From: Corticium candelabrum
Lineage: Eukaryota > Porifera > Homoscleromorpha > Homosclerophorida > Plakinidae
Assembly (NCBI RefSeq): GCF_963422355.1
Contig: NC_085095.1
Coordinates: 243,501-307,500 of the forward strand
Direction: 5' to 3'
Length of the DNA stretch: 64,000 nucleotides
The first letter of the stretch is position 1. The number at the start of each line of letters is the position of its first letter. Of this stretch, positions 28,568 through 40,742 are shown one piece after another. Under the pieces are notes generated by a model. The model ran no database searches. It saw nothing but the letters and a program-made list of their open reading frames with translations, and was not told the origin of the DNA. A program made the position numbers and the translations under genes.

Positions 28568-31500
28568 TGTAATGAAAAGGCTGCATGCAGGACCGTCGGC
28601 ACGGCACTGGTCTCTCCTTTCTTCGCAAACGTACGCTAAATAAACCTGGTAGCACAGAAGAGAAAATAATGAAAGCTGCCCGGAAACGCTAACTAGAAAA
28701 AGAAATGTGCGCGTGCGTACTTAATTAATTAAGCATGCTTGCTCGGCCTTCTTCCTGCTCTTTTCCGGGCCTAAAACACAACTTTTCTGTCGGCATGAGA
28801 ACTGCCTACGCAAAATTATTAAATACCAGCGAGTGTCTGACGTTGTCACGTGAACAACACTAACAGAAGACAGATGTAAAAATCACAGCCAAGACCACAA
28901 CCTGTTGTTACATTAATTCTAACTACTGTCGACGTCTCTAGCGTAGGTTCTCTAAAATAGGTGAATTTTAATTCTGGCCAGCACTTCAAAAACTGCTTCA
29001 ACGATAACTTTGAACGTTAGCATGAGTCCTAGTATTTAATTAAGCCACATGCCAATTAAACTACAGGCAACTAACTATAGTAAGCAACTAGAGAGCAGTG
29101 ACCATACTATATCTGCAAAGCCACAGTAACTCTGGCCCCTAGGAAGCATTTCACCAAGTGGTCCGGCCTAATGCGCGCTAAAAGGATGTGATCCAAAGAT
29201 AATGCCCAAGACAGCAGTCGTCCAACATACAATAGTACTTAATTAATGTATTGCACAAAGGGTTCTTAAAACTCTCGTTTACCAACAATTGTAATACCTA
29301 TACTTGGCTACGCAACATGACCTCCCTTAGCTAGATAGCAATTAATACATTGGGTCAAGCTCTCTAGTATACTTTCCCTATTAGTTATTTAATCACCTAT
29401 AGTTTCAACATAAAGTTTCGGCCATTAATCACCGACTGTCCCAAGTACAGTTTTTGAAAGATGGTGTGGCCTAGAACAGACCCACAGAACCGGCTTCTAT
29501 GGACCTGAAATAGGTCACTGGTGAAAGTTTACTCTAGAAAAAGTGGTCTGGCCATGGCTGGACCGGCTCCTATGGCCCTGCAGTTAGCTTTGTTTAGCAA
29601 TTAGGCAGTTGCTGTGACAACCAAGGCAGTTACTCAAACACTAAAGCAAACTCAACAAAGCATGCAGCCACTAATTATGAAAGCACTAGAACAAACTCAC
29701 CGTTTTGTAAAGATTATGCTAAGACTGATGCAAGAACATCATTCAAGATCAAAATCCACATTCATTTCATTTTAGTGATAGTCCACCAACTACAGCATTT
29801 AGTTTATAATACTTATTAAGTGGGAACAATTCATGATCTGATAAAAAAGTAGAAAAACACAAGCACTGACCATGTAACAATTTAATATTAACAACTTGAT
29901 GTATATATGTAAAGCCACCTACCCTTGAAGTTGTTGACACAACAGACTGTCAACTATACATTTAGGTTGCTCAAGCACTCTTTGCTATTTCAAATTTCAT
30001 CCACTACACAAATGCAGTCGCACAGTCTATTGCTATTCTACTGCTATATTTCAGGTTTGAGATCCAAATGAGTACACACAGTACTGTCACAAGTATACTA
30101 CAATCTTATTGTCGTAAAACCTACAAATACACCAACTGAACTATGTAGGTAAGATCCTAACTAAAGTTAATGACACAACATACTCACCTTACAGCCTTTT
30201 CATAATATCAATTATTAGCTAACCAATGTCTTTATCTGTGGCCCTGTACGTGTAGCCTCGAACTTCCAGACCAGAGTGGTCTGGAAATTCGAGAGTACTG
30301 TACCTGTTGCCAGTGTTCAAGATCACTGGTGTATGAATTAGCAGGAGGCCTTGTTCAAGAAGTATTTGATTACTATCTACAGTATTTACTAGCTCAGCAG
30401 AATATCTCTTGCATGCTGTAGTAGCATGTGTAAAAACTGTGTTGTGCATTAGATGTGATATGTCTATATGAGTAGGTACACCTGCAAGTTTGTAAACACA
30501 GTTTGACACAAACTAGTCTAAAAATAACTACCTTTGGTATGTCAAACATTCGAAGATAAAAGAAACTTATCTTGCTTACTTGTTTGCATTCATCATGGTT
30601 AGTGTGTACAATTTCATCATCTTAGATCTCGATTTCAAATTCCTGTGGAAGATATCACATGGAACAGTTTCAGGAAGCAAAAAATTCGAGCATCCTGCAT
30701 CTCACTGAAAGTCCATGATACATAGTCTTGTCGCATACCATGATGTCCATCAGTTTGTTCAAGCTCTTGACACTAATCCATATATGAAAACCGTTGTACA
30801 TACCTTTGTTTCTAAATTAATTAATAAATCAAACGCACACGCACTCACTCACACACCAACGAACACCTACAACAACCAATCATGCACACATGATCACCAA
30901 AAGCACATACAGTGCATGCACACAAATACATGCACTCGCGCTATACAGACTGGACTCGAACCAAAAGAATCGAGAGAGAGGAAACGAAAAAGAATAGTTC
31001 TTGTAACTGCAAAGGGGACAAGTACAGTGCTACGGTTTCCTCTACATTGATTACTACATACACCGTCCTTTTCTGCTCTGCCACAGTGACGACAAACACC
31101 TACCAGTAGCTATCTAAAGACGTTATACGGGAGCTCGGTACCAAAAGCAACTGTGATATCAAAAAAGGGAGGGGTTTGGACACGAAGCTGAGATTTACCA
31201 GAGCCAGCAAATTTGGCATAAAAGAGAACTTCTAGGTAGAGAGTAAGTTTCCATTATTATAGTTTGAGGAAAGTAACTGAAAGTAGAGGAAGAGGTCCGT
31301 GCAAGCTCTTCCACTAGATTAGCTAGTAAACAATATGAAGACAATAATTATTATGAATACAGTACCTAGACACAAACAGGAGACACTTTGCTGCTGTAGT
31401 ATCATTATTAGTATTGAGTAAACCATTTTAGTACATTTGTTATTATTAACTTCACCCTAATCTCAATTTTCACTGGAAATGAAAATGCAATTCAATATTT

Positions 31501-31583
31501 GACGTAATAGACACAATACAATCGTATATGCCATTATACTATATGTATACTATAGATTCAAGCTATGTACATACCAATAACAG
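28568..31583. other. Intergenic region between NAV start and EI24 end
   Basis: No supported gene in about 3 kb. The first few hundred bases should hold the NAV promoter. The stretch 30257-30292 contains a stem-loop built on CTTCCAGACCA / TGGTCTGGAA. Several TTAATTAATTAA palindromes occur. A minus-strand open frame at 30219-30509 resembles nothing I recognise and lacks exon-like borders. Confidence 0.5.
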
Positions 31584-32486
31584 TCAGTCAGCTTGCTTAG
31601 GCTCAGCTTTCATTGCTACACCAGAGCCCAGTCTGCTAAATATTACGTTTCCCAGCCATTCCACTACACGAAATGCTCTGAGTCTAAAAACATCTGCCGG
31701 CCGTGGCTCTGTATCACAAGCTATAATGAGAAAAAGAGGAAAGAGAACAGCAAACACACATGCACTGATAATAAAAGAACGAGGAAGAGCAGTTGCCACC
31801 GTCAATGGCAACCCAAAACCCACAAAATACGGCCAGTTTTCCTCAATCATCGCTATCCTTTGATTCACTGACAATCTATGATCCATCCACGCATACTCAA
31901 ATGAATACAACGAGTAGAGAAGAGTCAAGTGACTAAGACTGAGAATAACTCCAACCGCAGGAATGAAACCGACGAGCATCGCTTGAAAGAGAAACAAGCA
32001 CTCCAAAACCAAACTAAACAACATATCCGCAATCCACTTGCTAACGTCTGGCCCTTTCTTCCTACCCTTAGACACTTTCGACTTCATCTTCCTATTGTCT
32101 TCTTTCATCTGTCGCAACACTTCATCAGCAATCTCAAGAAACCATACACTGCTAATGGGTTTATTCAACCAAAACAGTGGCAGTACCCAAAGAGCACTAA
32201 AAAGATAGCTAACAAGAGAAATGATGAATTCGACTTGCAACTGTGACTCATCCACACCCAATAATGGAAGAATAAAATCATGGATGACTAGATGAAGTAG
32301 AGGTATAATGACGTTGTCGAATGTAATGACACTGCATGCCAAAACAATCCCGTTCAAAACCCAAGTCTCAAACAGCTTCTTCCTGATCGTATGAGAGTCT
32401 CGTATTACAACTGCGACTCTTGAGAGGCCCAGGAGGGCATCTAGCACGCCTCCGAAAAAACTGTTGGCCACTCCGACACCAGACAT
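31584..32486 (-). CDS. EI24: EI24 (etoposide-induced 2.4) autophagy membrane protein
   Basis: A single uninterrupted exon of 300 aa. I start at the ATG at 32486 (MSGVGVANSF) because the upstream in-frame codon at 32513 is GTG. Several hydrophobic segments suit a multi-pass ER protein. EI24-specific wording is strong: LFSALWVLPLFWLNKP, SKWIADMLFSLVLE, LLYSLYSFEYAW, ENWPYFVGFGLPL and a late CVFAVLFPLFLI. Human EI24 is about 340 aa with the same layout. The family localises to the ER, takes part in autophagy, and binds importins and BCL2 (known from mammals). The lack of introns is unusual beside its neighbours and might reflect retroposition or intron loss. Its start faces ARID2 576 bp away. 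Confidence 0.93.
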   Translation of the reverse strand: MSGVGVANSFFGGVLDALLGLSRVAVVIRDSHTIRKKLFETWVLNGIVLACSVITFDNVIIPLLHLVIHDFILPLLGVDESQLQVEFIISLVSYLFSALWVLPLFWLNKPISSVWFLEIADEVLRQMKEDNRKMKSKVSKGRKKGPDVSKWIADMLFSLVLECLFLFQAMLVGFIPAVGVILSLSHLTLLYSLYSFEYAWMDHRLSVNQRIAMIEENWPYFVGFGLPLTVATALPRSFIISACVFAVLFPLFLIIACDTEPRPADVFRLRAFRVVEWLGNVIFSRLGSGVAMKAEPKQAD

Positions 32487-33062
32487 AGACTTCCTGACGA
32501 TAGAAATATACACAAGCGCGGCTGCACGCCTTCAGAGATGTGACACGCTGGGGGTCGATGCGTGTCACCTAATGGGGACCTGCACGACAATCAAACCAGC
32601 AACGACATTGATTAACGCGCAGCACAACGTCCGACCACAGTATTACCGCTCAGAGTCTATAACGAAGAAACTAGAGAAATTCAAAGACTTGCAGCTCGCC
32701 GGCTCCACCCACCCACATTAGTGTACGGTACACTGTGTGTACTGTACGCGCAGCCCGGACATGGCGTCTACGACTTGGTGTTGAGGGGCCTACCGGGAAC
32801 CTCGTCTCTAACCAACTGTATTTTATCACGTTCACGACCTACGCCGCAGTCCTTCGACCGACTACTGCCGTCAATTGGTGTCGCTATATTTCCCGACTTG
32901 GTCGCGTGTGTTGCGTCTCTCTGGCTAGACCGTAGGGCGCGCTAGCCGGGCGCGCGGGACGTCAGGGTGAGTAAAAGAGATGCGTATGAATGTCACTGAA
33001 CTGCTGAATTCAAACGGTGAGATTCTCGTCGCGTAGAGAGCGTGTCGTTGTGTGAAACGGGC
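32487..33062. promoter_or_regulatory. Shared upstream region of EI24 and ARID2
   Basis: The two start codons diverge across 576 bp of comparatively GC-rich sequence with CpG-containing words (GGGCGCGCTAGCCGGGCGCGCGG split around 32935-32958). That is typical of a bidirectional promoter. No TATA box is evident. Function is inferred from position. Confidence 0.55.
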
Positions 33063-36000
33063 ATGGACTGTGCGAAATACACACGAGAGTACAAGAAATT
33101 TGCTGCCAACGTGCAGAGGGTGTCTGCAGAAAGAGGGTTTCCGTGCCGGTTTTTTGCAGGGTTTGCTGTTTTTTTGTTGTAATGACAGTTTGGCTGTAGA
33201 GTTCAACTGGAACGACTTCCTCTACTGAATGGAATCGAAGTAGATCTGCTCAAACTGTACAAGTCAGTGTCCGCTCTGGGAGGATTTGATAAGGTTGGGG
33301 ACTCGCGTGTTTGCTAGCTCGTGCATTTTTTTGTATGTCCTCGTGTGTTGTGCAGGTCAATTGTTTGAATCTCTGGAATGATGTAGCTGTGTCAATGGGT
33401 TTGCCTCTGGGAACTTGCAATGTAGAGATGTCTGTTAGAATGATTTACTCGAAGTTTGTGCTGCAGCTCTTTCTCTCGCATTACAATTCTAATTCCAGTA
33501 TTTTTGGTTTGGTGGTAGATACTTGTTAGGCTGTGAATCAGTTGATGTACTTGGTGATGAGGAAGAGATAGAAATTGCTAAATTTTTGCCAGACAATCGT
33601 CCGTGGACTCGAAGTAAATCAGTCAATCTTACAACTGCTGCACCTCATAAAGCTGACTTCCACACTGGCCGGAACACCGAAACCAGTAGGAGCTGCTTAT
33701 ACAGTGTTGTTAATAATGTATTTTGAACTACATAGGGATTGTGATCAGTGCAGGTTTTCTACAGACATTTGTATGATTGTATTTACCTCAAATTTATTAC
33801 ATACCTATTAGCTAAAGTAATCACATTAATTCTTATTGGTAAATTGATATAGTTACAGGAGAAACTTATGATCGACTCATCTTGGGACTAACATCAGGCT
33901 TTCCAAATGAAGTTGATTTTGCAATAAACACGTGTCTGCTGCTGTCATATGATGAAGAAAAGCCATTTTTTCTTGCTCAAGTGCTGCAGTTAGCTTTCAA
34001 ATATTGCCACTTGTATTGATAGTTGCATTATATTGACAGGTTCCTCAACTAGTACCTCTCCTGCTTGCTCAAATTGGGGTGTTTACTGCAGGTTTTTTAG
34101 CATTGTCTTCTAGTTCTGTAACATCAAGCACATCATGTTACATTTCAGATGCATCTTCTTATGAAACTTCTATCTGTCAACTGCAGCCTGCTCATCAGAA
34201 AACATACTTTCTGAAAGTATTAAAGTTTTAGACTTACAAGAAGAGTGCTCAAATCAAACCTAAATTGTATTTGCAGTTTTGGGAGAAAAGCAGACAAAGT
34301 TTCCAAGCAGATATTTCAACAAGTCTTTCACATACATTGTATATGATAGATATGTTAGCTAGTTTTCTTGTTTGTGACGCTGTCAAAACAGGCAATGTCG
34401 ACAATGACAATCTGTTTGCTGAGTGTTGTCAAGACTTACCCGATAATGAGTGGATGCTTTTTCGTACAGTGCAGGTTTTTGTGATGTGATGTGATGCCCG
34501 ACTAGTATGAAACTAGCAACTCTAATTGTTCGGCAGGTCTTGTCAATACTGAACAATCTCTCATGCACTGAAGACAATGCATACCAGCTATCTCAGTCAA
34601 TGCTATGTTTTCAGTGAGCAAGTCACATATTTTATAATTGTCTCACATCAATAACTGATATATTGCTGTAGACTTCTGTTGTGGTGTATTGATGGAGACC
34701 ATTCATTTCTGAAACAATTGGCTGCATCTTGCTTGGCCAATGTTGCAGACCAGGTAATATTTCATAGCAATACTATATACAAGTTTGAGGGTTTTCTGAT
34801 GCATTACTTTTTTCTCTAAGATTACATTGAAGGTTTCTCAGTCTTTTCAGGATGTTGTCTTTGGGTCACTTGAACACTGTTTATCATCAAGCGATCGTCT
34901 GCTTTTACTGAAAGGTAGACTGATGGTAGCAGCATTTTCGTGGGTTTTGTCTAGTGTATTACTATGTTGATCAAATGCGTTGCTGTACAGGTCTGGAAGT
35001 GTTGGCCAAGCTGTGTACAGTGGAGGACAACAGTGATATTCTTTACACCAATTTGAAGAAAACTGTGTATGCAAGGCTTTGTGAGTCTCTTCTCCTAGCA
35101 GATGTGGAGGTACGTAGAACGTATAGTATTGTTACTGGGTGGTGTATTCAAGGCGCCAACCAAGACAAATTTGTGCTCATACATTAGTTGCTTGAAAGCT
35201 ATATGGGCACAATCACCTTTGCTGACCTCTAATTTCAATAGCTACATATTCTTCATATAAACAAGTGCTAAGAACAGGTTTTGATAATTTCTTGATCAGT
35301 CTTTTGTAATCTTTCTGCTGTAGCATACTGAATCAATGTTCAAATGGTACTGTAATATATTAGCCACATGAGCACAGAGGGTAGTTGAGGCTTAGTACAG
35401 CAGCAGAGCACAAGATACGAGTTGAAATGACAGTGGTAGTAACACTGACATTATTGGAGCAGACACTTGTATTTCGATTGGAGACATTTCTGATTCTTGA
35501 TACTTTGTGTGACCACCCTAACTTAATTGATAGTTTATAAAATGTTATACTGTATATTGACAGGTTCGAATTGGTGCATTAGAGGCATTGTATCAATTGA
35601 CTTGTCTTGGTACTGGGATGTGCAATGTGATCATTACATTTCTTGGATTTGTTGGTAAATTTACTAGTTAAGTTTGTTACTTTGATTGGCATTTTGATCG
35701 GCATGTTTCACAGACATGTTGGGATCTCTACTAACCTTCCAAATGTCAAGTGTGGGAAAGGATATTGAGTCTAAGGTGAGATTGTTAATTAAGAGTTAAT
35801 TAAGTAGAAGTGATCTAGCATTCATAAATCGGTTAACTTAATTAATTATTTTGCCAGACTCTACAGACTGCAAACTGTAGCACATCAACTGCTCCCGTCG
35901 AGAGAAAACTTGTATCTCTCGGTGAAGCATCAGAGCCAGTCAGGAATGGTATATCACTGAGTCGTGTTACAACTACTCCCGTCTCATGTATCTGTTTGTT

Positions 36001-38018
36001 AGCTTCTCATTCTGATGTTGTTGCTTGTACACACATGCACGTGTCTTCTGTGCAAGTTAAAGATGGCCGTGAATCTGAAGCAAGAAAATGGTAAGCTAAA
36101 CACATTTTTGTGTGTCTTAGTTTTCATGTATTGCACTCCGAAACAGCATGTGATTATATTTGCAGGTTGTCAGACTCGTATGGTGTCGATCAGCAGGGCT
36201 CTCTGTTGTTGGCCAAGATGTATTCAGATTATATTAAATGGATCTCAGTTGATAAGATGGCACATGGAATTAACCTTCAGCTCTTTCATAAACTTGTCAA
36301 GTAAGTGTACGTTGTGACATGATTCCATCGTAACTTCTTGTATTGTTGTCTTGTGCTGCAGATCAGTGTTTCCTAACAGTAAACAGAAGCTGATAGGCAA
36401 CGAAAAGAAGTACTGAAGGGTGTTACTTGTGTATTGGTCATGCTGTAGTATCGTTTGCATTGTTTAGCATTGTTATTGTTGGAGTAACCAATAAACAACT
36501 TGTCTGTCAAAGCAAGCCTAAGAAATCATCTGCACAAGTCTCTTGCCAACAGGAGGTCACAGCAAATGTTGTTGATAATGCAATCGTAAATACCCCGTAT
36601 CTCATATTAACAACAACTGCTGGAAATCGTGCACCTGTGTCATCGATTACTTCATCTTCTCCCAGTTTACACGTCTGTTCTGCTAGTGAGGAAATTTGTT
36701 GGCGACCTCTTTATAAAACAACTGAATCACAACAGGACTTGCCAGTTTCTGTACATTTGCAACCACTTGCTTCATCACACCGTCTGACATCATCAGCAGT
36801 TGGTTCCACTCAAGAATTATTCAGAAACAGTCATAACAATCAATGTCAGGCTGTGACTTCACTTGTAAATATATGTCGAACTCCAGTAATGACAACTAAT
36901 CTAGGCTCTTCAGAGGAAACAGACAAACACAAACAAAGTCTCTCCAATTTTCAAGTTGCATCTGTGGTACCAGTATGTGAAGGGAAAGACACTCATTGGA
37001 CTAACGGTGGCTGTGAAACACTGCCTTCTCAAAAGGAAACGCAATATCTGCATTCTAATAAGCATTGTGGACTCTTAGCTGCATCACGAGCTGCAACGCC
37101 AATGCCACCACATACCTCTTCTGTTTCTGCAGAGAAAGAAGATTTTGAGCCATTCACTAAGCAAGCCAAAACTACAGACAATTACTTACAAACTACTAGT
37201 ACTTTTGAGACATCTTCTAGTGAATCTCAGGGAGCATCATACAGTTTGTATCGTTTGGTGGAGTCAAAGATTGGAAATGATGTTCACTGGACATGTACAA
37301 ATGGCAGATCGGTCAATAGCAGGGTGACAAATGGTGTCGTTTTACCACTGATATCAACAAGTAGACTGCATGTTATGAACTGCGTGGCAAGTTCATATGG
37401 AGCAGTTTCTTCATCTACTAGCACAAGAGAGTTTTCAACACCAATGACAGAACAGGCTGTGTCAACTTCAAGCAAAGGTGCAGTAGGAAGCATCAGTGAA
37501 GTAATTACTGACTCTCATCGCAGTGGTGAGGTGCATTTTCAGCCTTTTCATCAACGTGTAAATCTTGTGCAGTCTGGGAGGTCTGCGAGTATGGGTACAA
37601 AACCATTACTGTTCACTATCAAACCAAACACTGCTGTGGATGTTGTTCCTCTTGTAAAATTTGTAGCCAGCAAGCAGTTGGATTTACAGGTAAGAATTCT
37701 GTATTCACATATCAAAGCAAGTCTATGGAATTTGTTAATGGTAGGCAACTGATGAGGAGAGCCCTCTAACTAAAACTGTTAGACTAACTGCTGCCCTTGT
37801 CATTCGCAACTTGCTTATTCACTCTCCACTAGCAGCAAGGTATTCTTAACTACACTGTGAGATAAATTGAATTGTATCATGTTATTTGTTGTGGAGGCAG
37901 AAAGATTTTGGTTCTCGAAAGTCTGATGTTAGAGTTAAGCCAGCAGCAACTGGAGGCTTCCAATGTTTTAGCTGACTGTCTCTACAAGCTCCATAATCAG
38001 AAAAAGACTTCACAGTGA
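33063..38018 (+). CDS. ARID2: ARID2 (BAF200), PBAF chromatin-remodelling subunit
   Basis: Twenty-one exons join in phase to about 1,040 aa: 33063-33136, 33200-33293, 33356-33453, 33519-33613, 33859-33980, 34040-34091, 34149-34216, 34277-34474, 34537-34613, 34672-34753, 34821-34914, 34991-35109, 35564-35654, 35714-35775, 35858-35948, 36003-36090, 36166-36300, 36362-36409, 36468-37689, 37745-37839, 37901-38018. The ARID DNA-binding domain occupies about aa 5-110 (LLKLYKSVSALGGFDK). Armadillo-like helices follow (SGFPNEVDFAIN, GLEVLAKLCTVEDN). An RFX-like module comes next (YSDYIKWIS, aa about 500-560), then a disordered Ser/Thr-rich exon and the conserved C-terminus LTKTVRLTAALVIRN. The order matches ARID2, which targets PBAF to chromatin. 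Human ARID2 is about 1,835 aa with C2H2 fingers near the C-terminus; I find none here. Exon 34277-34474 could hide a small intron. Confidence 0.92.
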
Positions 38019-38690
38019 ATTCGTTGTCAACTCTAAGCACTATTTAACTTCACTGTTCTATCATAATTATATGAAACTGTTTCATTTATTTTTGCAACAT
38101 GTTGAAAAAGTTCAATGCGATTGTGAAGATTTAATAAATTATAACTGTCCTCCACCCATTCCATGTTATTCTTAGATAGGGAATGTTGTTTAAATTGATT
38201 GTCTTATTTAAATTAATTTTGTTAATAATTCAAAGTAACAATTTCAATGTTTAATTACATATCAACAGATCAATATTCAATAACATACACATCTTAGCAG
38301 CTATCAACTGTCAAGTACCTACCTGCTATTGCGTTTTCTGGATAAGTGATATGCTCATGTCAAACAGCAGGAACTCTGCATGCTGAGCTCAAGTCAATTT
38401 CATGATCATCACAGTGTACTTGCACATGTTCATGTTCATTCCAGTTCAGCTGACTTTGAACTTGCAGCCTCATCGATTAGAAATCAAGACTCAAATGGCT
38501 TAATAGTTTCATGGATCAGAACATGTCCACCAAATTGCACACTTGCCGGCAAGCTGACGAGCTAATGGTAAACATATGGTGACATGGAAGTGCCAGGAAC
38601 TGACTCATCGTGAACAAGTGGCATGCCCTCATTTGCAAGGTAGTACACTTAACCTGTACTGTGCACCAGGGCATATATGATAACAACAGG
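38019..38690. other. Convergent intergenic gap ARID2 / MFSD6
   Basis: Holds the 3' UTRs of the two convergent genes. A short plus-strand open frame at 38380-38565 shows no family resemblance. I see nothing else. Confidence 0.5.
38133..38138 (+). other. Probable ARID2 polyadenylation signal
   Basis: AATAAA 115 bp after the ARID2 stop codon, in AT-rich sequence. Confidence 0.5.
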
Positions 38691-40457
38691 TTACACTTTA
38701 CTTGCAGTATTATTTAACTCACTACACTCTTTCACAAAACTATCACATTGCAAACAGTCTTTACGTTCAAGTAGACTAAGTATGACTGGCAGTTGTCTTG
38801 ATTTTTTCTCACATTTTCTCCACCTTAGAAGCCACTGAGCCATGTAAAAAAGAACACCTCCAACTAGCGACAACACAGCACATGCCCTAAATGTATTTCG
38901 TGCACCAAACTGCTGCCATGCCAATCCACTCAGAATACCACCACATCCTCTACCAAAACCCCAATAAACTCCAGACAAGATTGTTTGTGAACTTGCAGAC
39001 ATATTTGGTGGAGCGTTCTCTTTAGCAAATGAAGTAGCTGTAGCCCACATCAGTGCAAATGTAACTCCGTGTAGTAGTTCAACTGGCAGTACTGTCCATG
39101 GGTTTGTGAGAACCGAATAAAGAAAAAAGCGAAGAATATAGCAAATGAAGGTGAGGTAGAGAGCACCATTATGACCAATGCGTCCAATAATATGTCCAGA
39201 TATAATGAAAACAGGAACCTCACCCACACACATGAACAAAAGTGATAAACCAATGACAACGTCTCCTCCGCCGAGGTCCTTTAGAAACCAAAACAAGAAG
39301 TTATCAATAACTGCCATGAAATTGGCAACAAGCCAAATCGCAGCAAGGAAAACACACATCTTTGGGTTTACTAAAAGAGCTTTCAAGCTTTTCATCACGC
39401 TCACTTCATTGTCTACTTTGACTTTGACTTTGGGTCTGGTTACTGGCTTGATCAGTACAGCGAAACCCACACAAACCAGAAAAATAGCAACAAACAAGAT
39501 GAAGTGTATGTTGTAGTTAGCAGTGCATTCTGAATCACTGTTTGAAGCATAACCAGACCCAAATGCTCCTAGGCCCCATCCAACTGCTCCCCATAGCCTT
39601 TGCTTCCCATAATGACCACGCCGTGCATCTCCCAGCAATTCTATCACAAAGTGGTCTGCCAGAGAAGGTGCAGGTGAACCAAAGAATGCACCAACAAATA
39701 CTAGAGCCATAAGAGGAAAGAACTTGTCTAATCTGGCATCGATGGTATGTTGTTTAACAGACGGGCAAATAGTGCTGAAATCATTGCCACCTGTAATATC
39801 TATACCAGTACTACTGTTTGTATTCACAGTAGTATTGCACACGCATACTTTTTGGAGATCCAAGGTCTCTGAGCTGGGGTGAACAAAAACAATCAAAGAG
39901 GTTAGCACTAAAAGGCTGGTAAGAGAAATCAGCCATATCAACTTGGTTCTTTGAAATTTATCTCCCATAATTCCCCAAAAAGGTGTTGCAAAGAAGAGCA
40001 CAAATGGTCGCACGGCTTGTAAAATTCCCGTTTGTCGAGCAGAGAGTCCGACAAAACGATAATACACAGAAAGATACGGAAAAACACAACCCAGTCCACC
40101 AAAGAATGTTAGATAGAATAACTTGGCTGGTAAAAGGTGTAGATTTACTCCAAGACAGTGAAATTCTTTCTTTTTGGGTTCATTGTTGTCTGGAACCTCC
40201 TCCACATCATCAACAACATCATTCGAATCAAGTTGTACAGACAAATTTAAAAGGGGATCCATATCATCAGAGAGAGCTGCACTCTCTGTTGTCACACGTG
40301 GAAAACCTTCCAACATGATGTTGTTGTCCGAGGCTGGTGCGTTCATGTCCATGTTGGCTGCTACAGCTGCTACAGATGGTACTTCCACAGAAGCGGGCTG
40401 TTTATTGTCGAATTCTTCACAGTTGGTCGCTATCAGTCGTTCCGCTTCGTTCGACAT
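38691..40457 (-). CDS. MFSD6: Major facilitator superfamily domain-containing protein 6-like transporter
   Basis: A single exon of 588 aa. An acidic cytosolic N-terminus (about 95 aa) precedes a 12-helix MFS core. The first helix block LHLLPAKLFYLTFFGGLGC followed by FPYLSVYYR and GLSARQTGIL is characteristic of MFSD6 (formerly macrophage MHC receptor 2). The A-motif-like loop FWGIMGDKFQRTK is present, and later helices include WGAVGWGLGAFGSGY and ELLHGVTFALMWATA. A large extracellular loop after helix 4 contains clustered NTNSS-type N-glycosylation sites and Cys residues, as in the family. The substrate is not established. MFSD6L is an alternative assignment. The lack of introns parallels EI24 nearby. 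It is divergent from the zinc-finger gene with 285 bp between starts. Confidence 0.88.
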   Translation of the reverse strand: MSNEAERLIATNCEEFDNKQPASVEVPSVAAVAANMDMNAPASDNNIMLEGFPRVTTESAALSDDMDPLLNLSVQLDSNDVVDDVEEVPDNNEPKKKEFHCLGVNLHLLPAKLFYLTFFGGLGCVFPYLSVYYRFVGLSARQTGILQAVRPFVLFFATPFWGIMGDKFQRTKLIWLISLTSLLVLTSLIVFVHPSSETLDLQKVCVCNTTVNTNSSTGIDITGGNDFSTICPSVKQHTIDARLDKFFPLMALVFVGAFFGSPAPSLADHFVIELLGDARRGHYGKQRLWGAVGWGLGAFGSGYASNSDSECTANYNIHFILFVAIFLVCVGFAVLIKPVTRPKVKVKVDNEVSVMKSLKALLVNPKMCVFLAAIWLVANFMAVIDNFLFWFLKDLGGGDVVIGLSLLFMCVGEVPVFIISGHIIGRIGHNGALYLTFICYILRFFLYSVLTNPWTVLPVELLHGVTFALMWATATSFAKENAPPNMSASSQTILSGVYWGFGRGCGGILSGLAWQQFGARNTFRACAVLSLVGGVLFYMAQWLLRWRKCEKKSRQLPVILSLLERKDCLQCDSFVKECSELNNTASKV

Positions 40458-40742
40458 CTAGGCTGTAGAGAAGCTACCAGCTTTGCCAGTCGGTAACGCT
40501 ACGGTCTGTAGCAAAAATTCTGTTGCACTGAATCGACTGACACGAACTAGACACGTGATCACCGTGAAATTAGCAGACAAACTCTAAACCAAAACAAAGT
40601 AAAAGATAAATTACATGAATCAACGAATTCTTAGCTAACGACTTCCAAGCTTGAAGCACTAGAGGGAAATCTGCGTCTGGCTAGGTGGTGACAGGTCTCC
40701 GAGGAAAGAGCGGTGACCAGGTCTACAGCTCTGGCGGTGACA
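40458..40742. promoter_or_regulatory. Shared upstream region of MFSD6 and the C2H2 gene
   Basis: 285 bp separate two divergent start codons. No clear TATA box. Bidirectional promoter inferred from layout. Confidence 0.5.

Noticed and set aside
32487-32513. Longer EI24 start giving nine extra residues
   Set aside because: The upstream codon is GTG; the first ATG is at 32486 and suits the family N-terminus.
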